In this document: positions 7,779 through 20,294 of the stretch, one piece after another | How positions within the stretch are numbered: position 1 is the stretch's first letter | Layout of the letters: each line of letters starts with the position of its first letter | DNA from: Lujinxingia vulgaris | GTDB lineage: Bacteria > Myxococcota_A > Bradymonadia > Bradymonadales > Bradymonadaceae | DNA: 64,000 bases | NCBI RefSeq assembly: GCF_007997005.1 | Contig: NZ_VOSL01000144.1 | Location: 1-64,000 of the forward strand | Reading direction: 5' to 3' | Program-made: the position numbers and the translations under genes | The notes under the pieces: generated by a model | Told to the model about the DNA's origin: nothing | Database searches by the model: none | The model's input: the letters and a program-made list of their open reading frames with translations, nothing else

Positions 7779-8465
7779 TCAGTCCGTCTCCGACTCCATC
7801 GCCAGGGGGAGCTCTTCGTTGGGGGCGAGGTCGCGATTGATGAACTCGGCGACCTCACCGAGGAAGCGTTTGCGCTCCTGGCCGCTGCGGAAGTCGCGGC
7901 TGGTGACGTCGATCTCGAGCACGTCGAGGCCGTATTTGCGGCGCGCCACCTGGGCGAAGGTCTCGTAGTAGCCGTTGAGGCCGCGCAAGAAGTCGCTGGT
8001 GATGCCGCGCTCCTCTTCGCGCCCGCGCTCGGCGATGCGTTTGAGCAAGACACGGGTATCCGGCGTGTGCAGCAGGATGACCTTGTTGGGCTGACGGATC
8101 GAGTGGTTAAAGCGCTTGAAGAAGTCGAAATAAAGATCGAGCTCGTTGTCCGTCATGTGCCCCAGACCGTGCAGGTACTTGGCAAAGATCTCGGGGTCTT
8201 CGATCAGGGTGCGGTCCTGGACGCAGGAGGCGCGCATGCGATCGATCTGGCCGTGGTGCTCGACCCGACGCAGCAGAAACTCCATCTGCAGGGTGAAGCT
8301 CCAGCGGGTCATGTCGCCGTAGTAGTTACGCAAAAAGCGGTTGTCGACGACCGGCTCATGGAAGAGCTCGCAGCCAAAATGGCGGGCGATAATCTTGGCG
8401 GCGGTGCTCTTGCCGGCGCCAATGTTGCCGGCCAGCGCGATAAAATGACGGGGGGACGTGGTCAT
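7779..8465 (-). CDS. deoxynucleoside kinase (dCK/dGK family)
   Basis: A 228-residue P-loop kinase. The Walker A is GNIGAGKS (13-20), followed by the FHEPVVDNRFL segment of deoxynucleoside kinases, the SCVQDRTLIEDPEIFAK stretch containing the conserved DR-E pattern, and the LID-like RIAERGREEE with several Arg. It phosphorylates deoxynucleosides (dA, dG or dC) for nucleotide salvage in the cytoplasm. An in-frame ATG at 8495 would add 10 residues; neither start has a strong ribosome site, and 8465 fits family N-termini (short lead to the P-loop). It follows the MFS gene on the same strand. Confidence 0.88.
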   Translation of the reverse strand: MTTSPRHFIALAGNIGAGKSTAAKIIARHFGCELFHEPVVDNRFLRNYYGDMTRWSFTLQMEFLLRRVEHHGQIDRMRASCVQDRTLIEDPEIFAKYLHGLGHMTDNELDLYFDFFKRFNHSIRQPNKVILLHTPDTRVLLKRIAERGREEERGITSDFLRGLNGYYETFAQVARRKYGLDVLEIDVTSRDFRSGQERKRFLGEVAEFINRDLAPNEELPLAMESETD

Positions 8466-8524
8466 GTTCAACTCAGCATTCACAGGGGAAATCATTGCCT
8501 GAATCGGCGGCAGTGTAGCCGGCG

Positions 8525-9730
8525 TCAGGCGTGACGCAAGAATGTGGTGGGCCCGCGGTGCAACCAGCGCCAGGCGGTCACCAACCCGATGAAAGCGGCG
8601 AGCTCCAACCACCCTGCGGCCGCAAAGGTGCGTGAGGCCGGAGCCACATCGAGCAGCCAGCCTCCGAGCCCCGCGCCCAACGCGCCGCCCAACCCGAAGA
8701 CCACCAGGTAGAGGGCTCCCTGGCCGGTGGCGCGAACTTCCGGCGGGATACGTCGGTCGAGGATCGCCATCATCGCCACATAGAAAGCGCCGTAGCTGAA
8801 GGCGTGCCCGAGCTGGGCAGCCAGGATCACCGGCAGGCTTGTGACGTAGGCGGTGATGAACCAGCGCAGCGCGGTCAACACGATGCTCAGCGCGAAGAGG
8901 GGCAGGGGATTGATGCGTTTGAGAAGTCGCGGGGCCATCGCAAACGCGACGATCTCTGCGGCGATGCCCACACCCACGGCCAGTCCGGGGCTCCACGCGG
9001 GGAAGTCGCGCTCTTCGCAGAGAAAGACCAGAAAGAGGTTGTAAGGCATCTGGGAGGCCCAGTGCAGCGCGGCGATGGCAAAGATCACCACGAGTGGCGC
9101 GCGCCACAGCTCTTTAAAGAGGCTCCAGTCCGGTCGCGGGCGAGCGCGGCGACGCTCGCCAGGGGGAAGTCCGAGCGTGGCCAGGGCGGTGAGCGCGGTC
9201 GCGATCACCAACGCCCAGGGCGTCATCGCCGCGATCTCGGCGTGCGTGTAAGACAGCCCGAGCGCCGCGGCACCGAGCGCGGCCACACCAAAGCCGGCCG
9301 AGCCGAAAGCGCGAAGACGGGAGAATCCCTCCGCGCCAGCCGCTCGGAGGGTGAGCGCGTCGATCAGGGGGAGGGCGCAGCCCGCCGTCAACGCGTACGC
9401 GACCAGCACCCCGAAGAGCGCCAGGGGAGCCGAGACGAAGGGCAGGGCAATGACGGCGACTACACCGCTCACCAGCAGCGCACGCGTGGTCGCGGTGAGC
9501 CGATCGTGGCGGTCGGCGAGTGTGGCCCACAGGGGGCTGGCGATGCTCTGGGCGATGGTGCGGGCGGCGAAGATCGTGCCGATCATCGCGCCGCTCAACC
9601 CCAGCGCCTCAAAGTGGCGGGGGAGGTAGGTGAAGATCAACACGGTCGCCAGGCTGGTGGCGTAAATCAGGGCCAGAGAGCCTGCGCGGGCGCCCCCGAA
9701 CTCGTCTTCAGCGTTGGGGAGGGAGGTCAT
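8525..9730 (-). CDS. MFS transporter (HcaT/nucleoside-type, MFS_1-like)
   Basis: A 401-residue membrane protein with about 12 hydrophobic helices in two halves. The loop after the second helix, PLWATLADRHDR, is the MFS motif A region seen in the MFS_1-like branch that includes 3-phenylpropionate permease. Substrate cannot be assigned. Its start lies within the last 23 bases of the preceding unknown gene (9708-9730), so the two are probably translated from one message; the deoxynucleoside kinase follows 59 bases later, which makes a nucleoside-related substrate possible but unproven. Confidence 0.82.
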   Translation of the reverse strand: MTSLPNAEDEFGGARAGSLALIYATSLATVLIFTYLPRHFEALGLSGAMIGTIFAARTIAQSIASPLWATLADRHDRLTATTRALLVSGVVAVIALPFVSAPLALFGVLVAYALTAGCALPLIDALTLRAAGAEGFSRLRAFGSAGFGVAALGAAALGLSYTHAEIAAMTPWALVIATALTALATLGLPPGERRRARPRPDWSLFKELWRAPLVVIFAIAALHWASQMPYNLFLVFLCEERDFPAWSPGLAVGVGIAAEIVAFAMAPRLLKRINPLPLFALSIVLTALRWFITAYVTSLPVILAAQLGHAFSYGAFYVAMMAILDRRIPPEVRATGQGALYLVVFGLGGALGAGLGGWLLDVAPASRTFAAAGWLELAAFIGLVTAWRWLHRGPTTFLRHA

Positions 9731-10589
9731 GAGGCTCGAGCTCGCGCAGGCGCGCGGCCATCTCAGGGAGGGACTCGACGAGGTGTCGAAGCAGGTAGCT
9801 CTGCATCACGAAGGTCGTAGAGAAGACCAAAAAATGCAGGTGGGCATCACCCAGCCCGGGGACAAAACGCGTCAGGCCATGCTGGCTGCTGCCCGAGCGA
9901 TCCAGGCGTTGGGAGATCTCTCGCAACGCGCTGGTTGCCCGCGACGATGTGGCGGGCTTTGCCGGGTTGAGCCCTTCGCCGGTGGCCATCGTGGCCAGCG
10001 CCCGGAAGTGCTCCGGAATGGGGGCTGCGGCGATGTAGTCCTGCCTGGCCGCGACGCTGCCGGAGGCCGGTGCGGGGGAGTCGGTGGCGAGCTCGGTCAG
10101 ACTCACCAGAAGTTCGAGAAGTCGTTGGCCGGCGCGATCTTTGAGCCGCTCGATCTCGTCGGCTCCCCAGGTCTCCGAGGCCTGCGGCGGTGCCAGGGGG
10201 GAGAGCAGCGCAGCCGCCCGGGTGATGGCCTCCAGAAAGGCCGGGTCCTGAAACATGGGGCTGAGCATCAGCCGGGTCATCACCGCTTCGCGCCCGTACT
10301 CCGCGTCGAGCCAGTCGAGGAACTCGAAGAAGAGCGCGGCGTTGGGGTCCAGGGCGAAACCGCGCTCCATGCCCCACTGGGCGAAGCGGGCCAGAGCTCC
10401 CTGAATGGCGGTGATTTGCTCCGGCTGGATCATCTCGTGGGCGAGGCGTTTGGCGATCTTCTGGCCGGCCTTTTGAACGCGGGCGCCCATCTTTCGCGCC
10501 CCGATCTTCCCGACTCGCCCCAGCGTGCGGACAGCGCGGGGCGCGGGGATTCGCGCCAGGAGGCCTTTTTCTTCGGGGTTCTCGTCCAT
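9708..10589 (-). CDS. hypothetical protein, 293 residues
   Basis: I do not recognise this protein. Residues 15-55 are strongly basic (RTLGRVGKIGARKMGARVQKA) and could form amphipathic helices; residues 60-270 are mostly helical with a hydrophobic aromatic patch LFFEFLDWLDAEYG and a later FLVFSTTFVMQSYLLRHLVESL that is apolar but short for a confident membrane span. A linker at 170-190 is rich in Ala, Pro and Ser. No signal peptide. It overlaps the MFS gene by 23 bases, implying co-translation and perhaps a shared role. Confidence 0.7.
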   Translation of the reverse strand: MDENPEEKGLLARIPAPRAVRTLGRVGKIGARKMGARVQKAGQKIAKRLAHEMIQPEQITAIQGALARFAQWGMERGFALDPNAALFFEFLDWLDAEYGREAVMTRLMLSPMFQDPAFLEAITRAAALLSPLAPPQASETWGADEIERLKDRAGQRLLELLVSLTELATDSPAPASGSVAARQDYIAAAPIPEHFRALATMATGEGLNPAKPATSSRATSALREISQRLDRSGSSQHGLTRFVPGLGDAHLHFLVFSTTFVMQSYLLRHLVESLPEMAARLRELEPHDLPPQR

Positions 10590-10832
10590 AAAAAAACTCG
10601 CCGCCTCAGCGGGGTCGAGCGCGCTGCGGGCACGTCATTTGCTTTGCGATCAGTAAAACGTGCCTAGAGTTGGCGCGTCGTGGATGCGCCTCCCGGCTGG
10701 CACGCGAAGGTTGACGCCATCGCGCTGGCGCGCCAAAAGGGAGGTGCACGATGTTAGCCACGGGGCAAGTTGTCAACGAGCGAGCCACGCTCAAAAGAGT
10801 GGACGCCTCGGATCGAGGCCCAGGATAAAATT

Positions 10833-13265
10833 ATGTCGCAAGAACAAGAGAATACTCCCCAAGAGCCGATGGAAAAGAATCAGGATCTGGCGCTGTTGCC
10901 TTTGCGCAACACGGTGCTCTTTCCGCAGGTGGTTGTGCCGCTGGCGGTGGGACGCCCCAAAAGCGTGCGCCTGATCGAAGACGCCGTCAAAAATGAGAAG
11001 CCGATCGCGGTGCTCACCCAGCGCAACGCAGAGACCGACGATCCGGTCGCCGGCGACCTCTATGAGATCGGGACGGTCGCTCGCATTCTCAAGGTCGTGA
11101 AGATCGCCAACGACAACTACAGCGTGATCATTCAGGGGCAGAAGCGCATTCGCCTCAACGAGATCACCCAGGAAGACCCCTACTTCATCGGGAACTTCGA
11201 CGTGCTGGAGCCCGAGGCTGAGCTCAGCGCGGAGCAGCAGGTCGAGATTGAGGCGCTCTTCCTCAACCTGAAGAGCACGGCCAAGCAGGTCGTGAAGTTC
11301 ATCCCGGAGATGCCCAAAGAGGCCTCCCAGATGGTCGACGGGGTCAACGATCCCGGCCAGCTCTGCGACTTCGTGGTCGCCAACATGGAGAACACGCCCG
11401 AGGAGAAGCAGGCCATCCTGGAGACGGTCGATCTCAAAGAGCGTCTCACCAAGGTGGTCACGCTGCTTGCGCGCCAGCTCGAAGTACTTCGGGTCAGCGA
11501 CAAGATTCAAAGTCAGATCAAAGAAGAGATCGACAAGAATCAGCGCGAGTACTACCTGCGCCAGCAGCTCAAAGCGATCAAAGAGCAGCTCGGCGAGCTC
11601 GATGGTGAGGGCGGTGACCTCGAAGACATCGCTCAGGCGATCGAAGAGGCGAACCTGCCCAAAGAGGTCGAGGAGGTCTGCCGCAAGCAGATGAACCGCC
11701 TGCGCATGATGCAGCCTGCATCCAGCGAGTACGGCGTCACGCGCACCTACCTGGAGACGTTGCTGGATATCCCCTGGAGCAAGTCCACCGAGGATAAGCT
11801 CAACATCCAGGAGGCGCGCACGATCCTCGATGAGGACCACTACGACCTCGACAAGGTGAAGAAGCGCATCATCGAGTACCTGGCGGTGCGCAAGCTCAAG
11901 AATGACATGAAGGGCCCGATCCTCTGTCTGGTCGGTCCTCCCGGCGTGGGTAAAACCAGCCTGGGGCGCAGTGTGGCACGGGCGCTGGGGCGTAAGTTCG
12001 TGCGCATCAGCCTGGGCGGCGTGCATGATGAGTCGGAGATCCGCGGGCACCGTCGCACCTACGTCGGCGCGCTCCCCGGGCGAATCGTGCAGGCGCTTCG
12101 TAAGGCCGGCACGAACAACCCGGTGTTCATGCTCGACGAGGTCGACAAGATCGGGCGCGACTTCCGCGGTGACCCCTCCGCGGCGCTGCTGGAGGTGCTC
12201 GACCCGGCGCAGAACCACAACTTCTCCGATCACTACATGGAAGTGCCGGTCGACCTCTCCAACGTCCTCTTTGTGGCGACGGCCAACCAGCTCGACACCA
12301 TCTCGGCGCCGCTTCGCGACCGTATGGATGTGATCGAGATCCCGGGCTACACCGCTCAGGACAAGCACCACATCTCGCGTCAGTACCTCATCCCCAAGGC
12401 GCTGGAGTCGCACGGGATCACCGAGGAGAACCTGCGCATTGATGATGAGGCGCTCGATATCATCATCCGTAATTACACCCGCGAGGCGGGCGTACGTAGC
12501 CTGGAGCGACGCATCGCGGACATCGCGCGTGGCGTGGCGGTCAAGGTTGCCGAGAACCTCGGCAAGTCGGAGGAGGAGAGCCAGGAGGTCAGCATGACGG
12601 TCGCTCCTGACGATATCGCCGACTACCTGGGACCGGAGCGCTACCAGTACGAGGTCGCTCAGCGCACCTCTTCGCCGGGTGTGGCCACCGGGCTTGCCTG
12701 GACGGCCGCCGGCGGTGACATCCTCTTTATCGAGTCGACGCGGATGCCGGGTAAGGGCGAGCTCGTGCTCACCGGGCAGCTGGGCGATGTGATGAAGGAG
12801 TCGGTGCGGGCCGCGCTAAGTTACATCCGCAGCCGCGCCGAGGACTACGAGCTCGCGCCGAACTTCATGCGCGAGAACGACATCCACATTCACGTGCCGG
12901 CCGGCGCCATCCCCAAAGATGGGCCTTCGGCGGGTATTACGATGTACATCTCGCTCCTGAGCCTTTTGACCGGCGTGAAGGTGCGCAGCGATGTGGCCAT
13001 GAGCGGTGAGATCACGCTTCGCGGCAATGTGCTCCCGGTCGGTGGCATCAAAGAGAAGGTCCTTGCGGCGCACCGCTCCGGCATCAAGCGCATCATCCTG
13101 CCGGCGCGCAACAAGAAGGACCTGATGGACGTCTCCGAAGACATCCAGAAGGAGCTCGATTTCCACTTCGTCGAGCACGTCAGCGTGCTGCCGGAGCTGG
13201 TCTTCGAGGAAGGCACCTGGACCATCGGTGGAGAGAAAGCCTCCGGTGAGGCCAGCGCCGAATAA
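10833..13265 (+). CDS. lon: ATP-dependent protease Lon
   Basis: A full-length 810-residue Lon. The N-terminal substrate-recognition domain starts LALLPLRNTVLFP; the AAA+ module has Walker A GPPGVGKT (368-375) and Walker B VFMLDEVDK; the protease domain has the catalytic dyad Ser699 in DGPSAGIT and Lys742 in GGIKEKVLAAHR. It degrades misfolded and short-lived regulatory proteins in the cytoplasm. The ATG at 10833 has AGGA seven bases upstream and gives the normal N-terminus; a frame 63 bases longer is unsupported. No CIRCE or convincing heat-shock promoter is visible in the 240-base upstream gap; a weak TAGAGT -10 near 10671 is the best I see. Transcription ends at a strong hairpin. Confidence 0.97.
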   Translation: MSQEQENTPQEPMEKNQDLALLPLRNTVLFPQVVVPLAVGRPKSVRLIEDAVKNEKPIAVLTQRNAETDDPVAGDLYEIGTVARILKVVKIANDNYSVIIQGQKRIRLNEITQEDPYFIGNFDVLEPEAELSAEQQVEIEALFLNLKSTAKQVVKFIPEMPKEASQMVDGVNDPGQLCDFVVANMENTPEEKQAILETVDLKERLTKVVTLLARQLEVLRVSDKIQSQIKEEIDKNQREYYLRQQLKAIKEQLGELDGEGGDLEDIAQAIEEANLPKEVEEVCRKQMNRLRMMQPASSEYGVTRTYLETLLDIPWSKSTEDKLNIQEARTILDEDHYDLDKVKKRIIEYLAVRKLKNDMKGPILCLVGPPGVGKTSLGRSVARALGRKFVRISLGGVHDESEIRGHRRTYVGALPGRIVQALRKAGTNNPVFMLDEVDKIGRDFRGDPSAALLEVLDPAQNHNFSDHYMEVPVDLSNVLFVATANQLDTISAPLRDRMDVIEIPGYTAQDKHHISRQYLIPKALESHGITEENLRIDDEALDIIIRNYTREAGVRSLERRIADIARGVAVKVAENLGKSEEESQEVSMTVAPDDIADYLGPERYQYEVAQRTSSPGVATGLAWTAAGGDILFIESTRMPGKGELVLTGQLGDVMKESVRAALSYIRSRAEDYELAPNFMRENDIHIHVPAGAIPKDGPSAGITMYISLLSLLTGVKVRSDVAMSGEITLRGNVLPVGGIKEKVLAAHRSGIKRIILPARNKKDLMDVSEDIQKELDFHFVEHVSVLPELVFEEGTWTIGGEKASGEASAE

Positions 13266-13291
13266 GGCCGCAGAGACACGATGTAGCGCAT

Positions 13292-13324
13292 AAAAAAGGC
13301 CGCCCGTTGAGGGCGGCCTTTTTT
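13292..13324. terminator. bidirectional intrinsic terminator between lon and greA
   Basis: GGCCGCCC, loop GTTGA, GGGCGGCC forms an 8-bp GC stem flanked by six A on one side and six T on the other, so both strands show a stem with a T-run. It serves the convergent genes lon (plus) and greA (minus). Confidence 0.92.
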
Positions 13325-13349
13325 GTGTCGCGCGTCTTGCAAGACGCGC

Positions 13350-13823
13350 TCAGCGGAACTCGACTTCCATGATCTCAACGACGCGATCGCCGCCCGGAGC
13401 TTTAATGACCGACTCGTCGCCGACGGTCTTTCCGATCAGCGCGCGGGCGATGGGGCTGGCGTACGAGATCTTGAGCTCCTTGATGTCGGCCTCATCGTCG
13501 CCCACGATCTGGTAGGTCTTCTCTTCGTCGGTATCTAAGAAGAAGACGGTGACGAAGGCGCCGAAGATCACACGGTCGCCGCTGAGCTCGTCGGTGTCGA
13601 TGACCTGGGCGTGAGCGAGTTTGCCCTCGATCTCGCGGATGCGGCCCTCCACAAAGCCCTGCTTGTCTTTGGCGGCGTGATACTCGGCGTTCTCCTTGAG
13701 GTCGCCGTGGGCGCGGGCTTCTTCGATCTCTTGAACGATGCGGGGGCGCTGAACTTTTTTGAGGTTCTCGAGCTCTTCGCGAAGTTTGCGATGGCCGTCG
13801 ACGGTCATGGGGATCTTCTGCAT
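13350..13823 (-). CDS. greA: transcription elongation factor GreA
   Basis: A 157-residue GreA, matching the E. coli protein in length and start (MQKIPMT). The N-terminal coiled coil contains the acidic tip segment [21 protein letters not shown], whose Asp and Glu reach the polymerase active site to stimulate cleavage of backtracked RNA. The C-terminal domain has [10 protein letters not shown] and [11 protein letters not shown] start at 13823 rather than 13835 because GAGG is suitably spaced and the product aligns end to end. The leader between its promoter and start contains a strong hairpin followed by a T-rich tract. Confidence 0.97.
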   Translation of the reverse strand: MQKIPMTVDGHRKLREELENLKKVQRPRIVQEIEEARAHGDLKENAEYHAAKDKQGFVEGRIREIEGKLAHAQVIDTDELSGDRVIFGAFVTVFFLDTDEEKTYQIVGDDEADIKELKISYASPIARALIGKTVGDESVIKAPGGDRVVEIMEVEFR

Positions 13824-13885
13824 GGGTTGCCTCATGAGCAGCAGGACACGAGCGCGCGCGTCGAAGGACGTGGCGCCGTGCCTTA

Positions 13886-13923
13886 GAAATAAATGCCCCC
13901 ATCGTGGCGAACCAGGATGGGGG
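13886..13923 (-). terminator. terminator-like hairpin in the greA leader
   Basis: On the minus strand an 8-bp stem (CCCCCATC/GATGGGGG) extends through a C/C mismatch into TGG-TTCG-CCA with a UUCG loop, and is followed by CATTTATTTC. It lies between the greA promoter at 13976-14004 and the greA start at 13823, so it could prematurely end part of the transcripts. The T tract is interrupted, so termination may be partial. Confidence 0.55.
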
Positions 13924-13975
13924 GCGGCTTGTTTAAAAGAGTCGCGATGCGCCTCAGCGGCGTGTCGCTAAGACG

Positions 13976-14000
13976 AGTATGGGACAGCCCGGCAAATAGA

Positions 14001-14004
<4 letters not shown>
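13976..14004 (-). promoter_or_regulatory. putative sigma-70 promoter of greA
   Basis: Minus-strand TTGATC (14004-13999) and CATACT (13981-13976) are separated by 17 bases. The -35 overlaps the stop codon of carB, so greA can be transcribed separately from carB. Confidence 0.5.
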
Positions 14005-17249
<3,245 letters not shown>

Positions 17250-17370
17250 GGCGCACTCCTAAATCGCGTGTTGCGGGGCAAATTTGGCCCCGGGACGCGC
17301 GGACTATGCCAAAACCCACCGTCGATGCAAAGCGCCTGTGCGCGTCAATCGCATCGTCGGACGTCTCGTT

Positions 17371-19260
17371 TCAGACGTCGAACTCACCGGCCTCCAGCCG
17401 GTCCCAGTAGGAGATGAGGGCGGCGCGGATCTTCCCGGAGAGCAGCACGGCGCCCAGGATGTTGGGGAAGGCCATCGAGAGGATCATCAGGTCGGAGAAG
17501 TCCAGCACGTTGCTCAGGCTGGAGACCGAGCCCAGGAAGACGAAGAAGAGGAAGATCACCCGGTAGATCATCGAGCTGTTGGCGCCGAAGAGAAAGCTCC
17601 AGCAGCGCTCGCCATAGTAAGACCAGGAGATCATGGTGCTGAAGGCAAAGAGGATCACGGCGATGGAGAGGATGTAGGGGAACCAGCTGATCACGGTCTC
17701 AAAAGCAGCCGAGGTCAGCGCGACGCCTTCGAGCCCGGCGGTGGCCGGGTCGGCGTAGACACCGGTAATGACCACGACGATGCCTGTCATAAAGCAGACC
17801 ACCAGGGTGTCGATGGCCGGCTCCAGAAGCGCCACAAAGCCTTCGCGTACCGGCTCTTTGGTGCGGGCGGCGGAGTGGGCGATGGCGGCCGAACCCACGC
17901 CAGCTTCGTTGGAGAAGGCCGCGCGCTGGATGCCAACAATCAGCACGCCGACCAGGCCACCCAGGCCCGCTTTCGGCGCAAACGCTTCACCGATGATGAT
18001 GCCCACCGCGTGGGGGATCATCGTGACGTTGCTCAAGAGGATGTAGAGCGCGGCGGCGACGTAGATCACACACATCGCCGGGACGATCTTCGAGGCGACC
18101 TTGCCGATGCTCTGAATGCCGCCGATGATGACCATACCGACCAGCAAGGCGATGACGATGCCGTAGAGCCAGCTTCGGGGCTGCACGCCGCCCTCGACCG
18201 GGGCTTCATTGAGGGCGGCGACGCCTACCGGGACGTTCCAGTTTACCTGGCGGCCCTCGACGCGTGCCAACTCCAGGGTCGAGATCGTGCCGGCGGCCAC
18301 ATCGAAGCGATGCCCGGAGTCGGCGGCCACAACATCCAGCGTGAGGGTCCAGCGGCCGTCCTCGCCGCGGGTCCAGTCTTCGGTGCCGATCTCGAGGCGT
18401 TCTGCCGGGTTGAAATAGAGGACGTCTTCGGTCTCCAGCGGGGAGGGGGCTGAGAAGCGGGCGAGGTGCCGTGCGTAGGCCATTTCCATAGGGGCTTCGC
18501 TCACCAGGGTGACTTCGCCGCGGGCGCGCTCGCCACCAAACCAGGGCACCAGGTTGGCCATCGCGGCAAAGCTCTGGTTGGCCTGGAACATATTGCCGCC
18601 CCCGAACGAGCCCCCGATGCAGAGCACCGCGAAGATCACCGAGAGGTAGCGGCCGAGCACCGGCCGTCCAATCTCGGCCAGGCCGTCGCGCAGATACACC
18701 ATCGGGCCACCCTGAACCGCGCCGTTGGCGTCGACCTTGCGGTACATCTGGCCCAACGTGCATTCAGCGAATTTGCTGGTCATGCCGAAGATCGCCGCGG
18801 CCATCATCCAGAAAACCGCACCGGGCCCGCCAATGCCTACGGCGATGGCGACGCCAGCGATGTTTCCCAGGCCCACGGTGGCCGAGAGTGCGGTCGAGAG
18901 GGCCTGAAAGTGGGTGACTTCCCCGGGGTTGTTGGGATCGTCGTATTTGCCGGCGACGACTTTGATGGCGTGGCTGACGCCCCGCAGGTTCACAAAGTCA
19001 AAGCGGAAGGTGAAGAAGATCGCGCCGCTGATAAGCACCAGCACCACCAGCGGGATCTGATTGAGAAAGGACCAGATGCCAGCCAGAAGGCCGGGGACCG
19101 TCCCGAAAGGGATGGCGGCCATCGCGGAAACAATGAGGCCGAAGCGCTGATCGATCTTGTTGAGGTCACCGCCGCTGGACACACCAACGGCGACGCTGAC
19201 CAGAATGATCAGCCCGATGATAAGGGCGTAGCGCTGAGTGGGCTTCAGAAAGGGCTTCAT
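17371..19260 (-). CDS. sodium:alanine/glycine symporter (AGCS family) with inserted domain
   Basis: A 629-residue membrane protein. The AGCS signature region is clear: FQALSTALSATVGLGNIAGVAIAV at about 118-141, GGPGAVFWMMAAAIFGMTSKFAE, and the C-terminal ISWSYYGERCW and FLFFVFLG. Members import alanine or glycine with Na+. Typical proteins are 450-550 residues; here residues 241-360 form an inserted, soluble, beta-rich segment with no hydrophobic helix (from FGGERARGEV to GGVQPRSW), between two membrane spans. The ATG at 19260 has GAAGG six bases upstream. Its 237-base leader has no glycine-riboswitch consensus that I can find. Confidence 0.9.
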   Translation of the reverse strand: MKPFLKPTQRYALIIGLIILVSVAVGVSSGGDLNKIDQRFGLIVSAMAAIPFGTVPGLLAGIWSFLNQIPLVVLVLISGAIFFTFRFDFVNLRGVSHAIKVVAGKYDDPNNPGEVTHFQALSTALSATVGLGNIAGVAIAVGIGGPGAVFWMMAAAIFGMTSKFAECTLGQMYRKVDANGAVQGGPMVYLRDGLAEIGRPVLGRYLSVIFAVLCIGGSFGGGNMFQANQSFAAMANLVPWFGGERARGEVTLVSEAPMEMAYARHLARFSAPSPLETEDVLYFNPAERLEIGTEDWTRGEDGRWTLTLDVVAADSGHRFDVAAGTISTLELARVEGRQVNWNVPVGVAALNEAPVEGGVQPRSWLYGIVIALLVGMVIIGGIQSIGKVASKIVPAMCVIYVAAALYILLSNVTMIPHAVGIIIGEAFAPKAGLGGLVGVLIVGIQRAAFSNEAGVGSAAIAHSAARTKEPVREGFVALLEPAIDTLVVCFMTGIVVVITGVYADPATAGLEGVALTSAAFETVISWFPYILSIAVILFAFSTMISWSYYGERCWSFLFGANSSMIYRVIFLFFVFLGSVSSLSNVLDFSDLMILSMAFPNILGAVLLSGKIRAALISYWDRLEAGEFDV

Positions 19261-19456
19261 GGATGACCTTCGAGCAAGTGCACGCGGAGCACCGCGACGA
19301 CGGTCAGATCTTCTCGCTCAGGAGAAGTACGGACACCCGGGCTGGACGTCGGCCCTATCGAGGCGCGTCGGCACAGTCGTTGTCGACCGCGGTGCAAAAA
19401 AACCGGAATGGACTCGATGGTTTATCACCGCGGGGCGCGATCAGGCAACCTCGCTG

Positions 19457-19486
19457 CACCCAGGCCAGGTGCCTGGGTGTTTTTTT
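19457..19486 (+). terminator. strong plus-strand intrinsic terminator with no gene before it
   Basis: CACCCAGGC, loop CAGGT, GCCTGGGTG is a perfect 9-bp stem followed by seven T on the plus strand. Both flanking genes are on the minus strand, so it does not end any recognised coding transcript. The minus strand has no T-run after the stem. Confidence 0.8.
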
Positions 19487-19497
19487 GAAGTGTTGCT

Positions 19498-20091
19498 TTA
19501 AAAAGATCTGAAGTGCCACGCGAAGTATGCGCGGATGCTCCCGTAGAGAGGGAAGTCCTGGGGAGCGGTCAGGGGGGCGTGCAGGTCGATGGCGACCCCC
19601 AGCGATCGCTCGCGGCTGTAGCGATAGTCCGCCCCCAGGGTGGCGCGAAGGCCCAACCGCTCCCCGGCCGGGGCGCGCTCGGAGGTGGGGCCGGTGGGGT
19701 AGAAGACGCCGGCCAGCCCTACGTAGGGGACGTAGGTGAAGACATCCAGGGCGTAGCGCGCCTCCAGCGCGAGGGCGCTGACGAGCAGGGCGTCGAAGCT
19801 CTCTTCACCGTCAATTTGGGAGGGGTGGTAGGAGGCGGCCACGTCCACGCCCACCTTCCAGAAGTCGTCGAGCTGCAGGTTGGCGCCGAGCTGCAGGCCC
19901 GGGCCCCACCGCCCCAGTGCGGTGGGCGCGGGGTTCAGCACGTTGTTCAGTCCGGCGCCGGCCCAGAGTTGGCCTTCCCAGGCGTGCGCCTCACCCGGGC
20001 ACGCGAGGGTGAGGAGGCCTGCACAAAGGAGCGCAAGAGAGGTGGTCCGAGGAGCCGAGGGGGGGCGGGTCGTGCCCCGGGAGTCAGGCAT
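19498..20091 (-). CDS. outer-membrane beta-barrel-like protein with signal peptide
   Basis: A 197-residue protein with a signal peptide (hydrophobic core SLALLCAGLLTLACPGEA, likely cleavage after AHA near residue 37). The mature part alternates hydrophobic and polar residues with many Gly, Tyr and aromatic girdle residues (LWAGAGLNN, LQLGANLQLDDFWKVGVDVAAS, YVPYVGLAGVFY, YGSIRAYFAWHF) and ends in an aromatic Phe, the usual beta-barrel C-terminus. About eight strands fit. No family or function is evident. It lies between the symporter and the divergent YfgM-like gene. Confidence 0.7.
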   Translation of the reverse strand: MPDSRGTTRPPSAPRTTSLALLCAGLLTLACPGEAHAWEGQLWAGAGLNNVLNPAPTALGRWGPGLQLGANLQLDDFWKVGVDVAASYHPSQIDGEESFDALLVSALALEARYALDVFTYVPYVGLAGVFYPTGPTSERAPAGERLGLRATLGADYRYSRERSLGVAIDLHAPLTAPQDFPLYGSIRAYFAWHFRSF

Positions 20092-20148
20092 GCGATGGGG
20101 TCCAATTTAAAGGGGAAGCGATGCGTTGCATAGCTCGTGTGGTCTGCG

Positions 20149-20177
20149 TTGACACCTCATGGTGCCCTGCATATAGT
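20149..20177 (+). promoter_or_regulatory. sigma-70-type promoter of the yfgM-bamB-like pair
   Basis: Perfect TTGACA (20149-20154), 17-base spacer, TATAGT (20172-20177, five of six). It lies about 117 bases before the YfgM-like start. The best consensus promoter in the window. Confidence 0.75.
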
Positions 20178-20294
20178 CCGCACCCATTCGTTTCCGGCGA
20201 CGCCCGAAACGAGAGCCCGATGAGGCCTCGTGGGTACGGATTCCCGAGGTTGCGCGCGGCGCGATTGAGCGGGCTCAGGTTAAGGAGAGAAGAG

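Noticed and set aside
7779-9107. 442-residue minus-strand ORF as one protein
   Set aside because: Only the C-terminal 228 residues are the deoxynucleoside kinase; the N-terminal part is an out-of-frame shadow of the MFS gene.
19261-19497. glycine riboswitch before the symporter gene
   Set aside because: I looked for the conserved glycine-aptamer segments on the minus strand and did not find them.
19238-19501. 87-residue plus-strand ORF before the orphan terminator
   Set aside because: No ribosome site, begins inside the symporter gene on the opposite strand, and composition is unconvincing.
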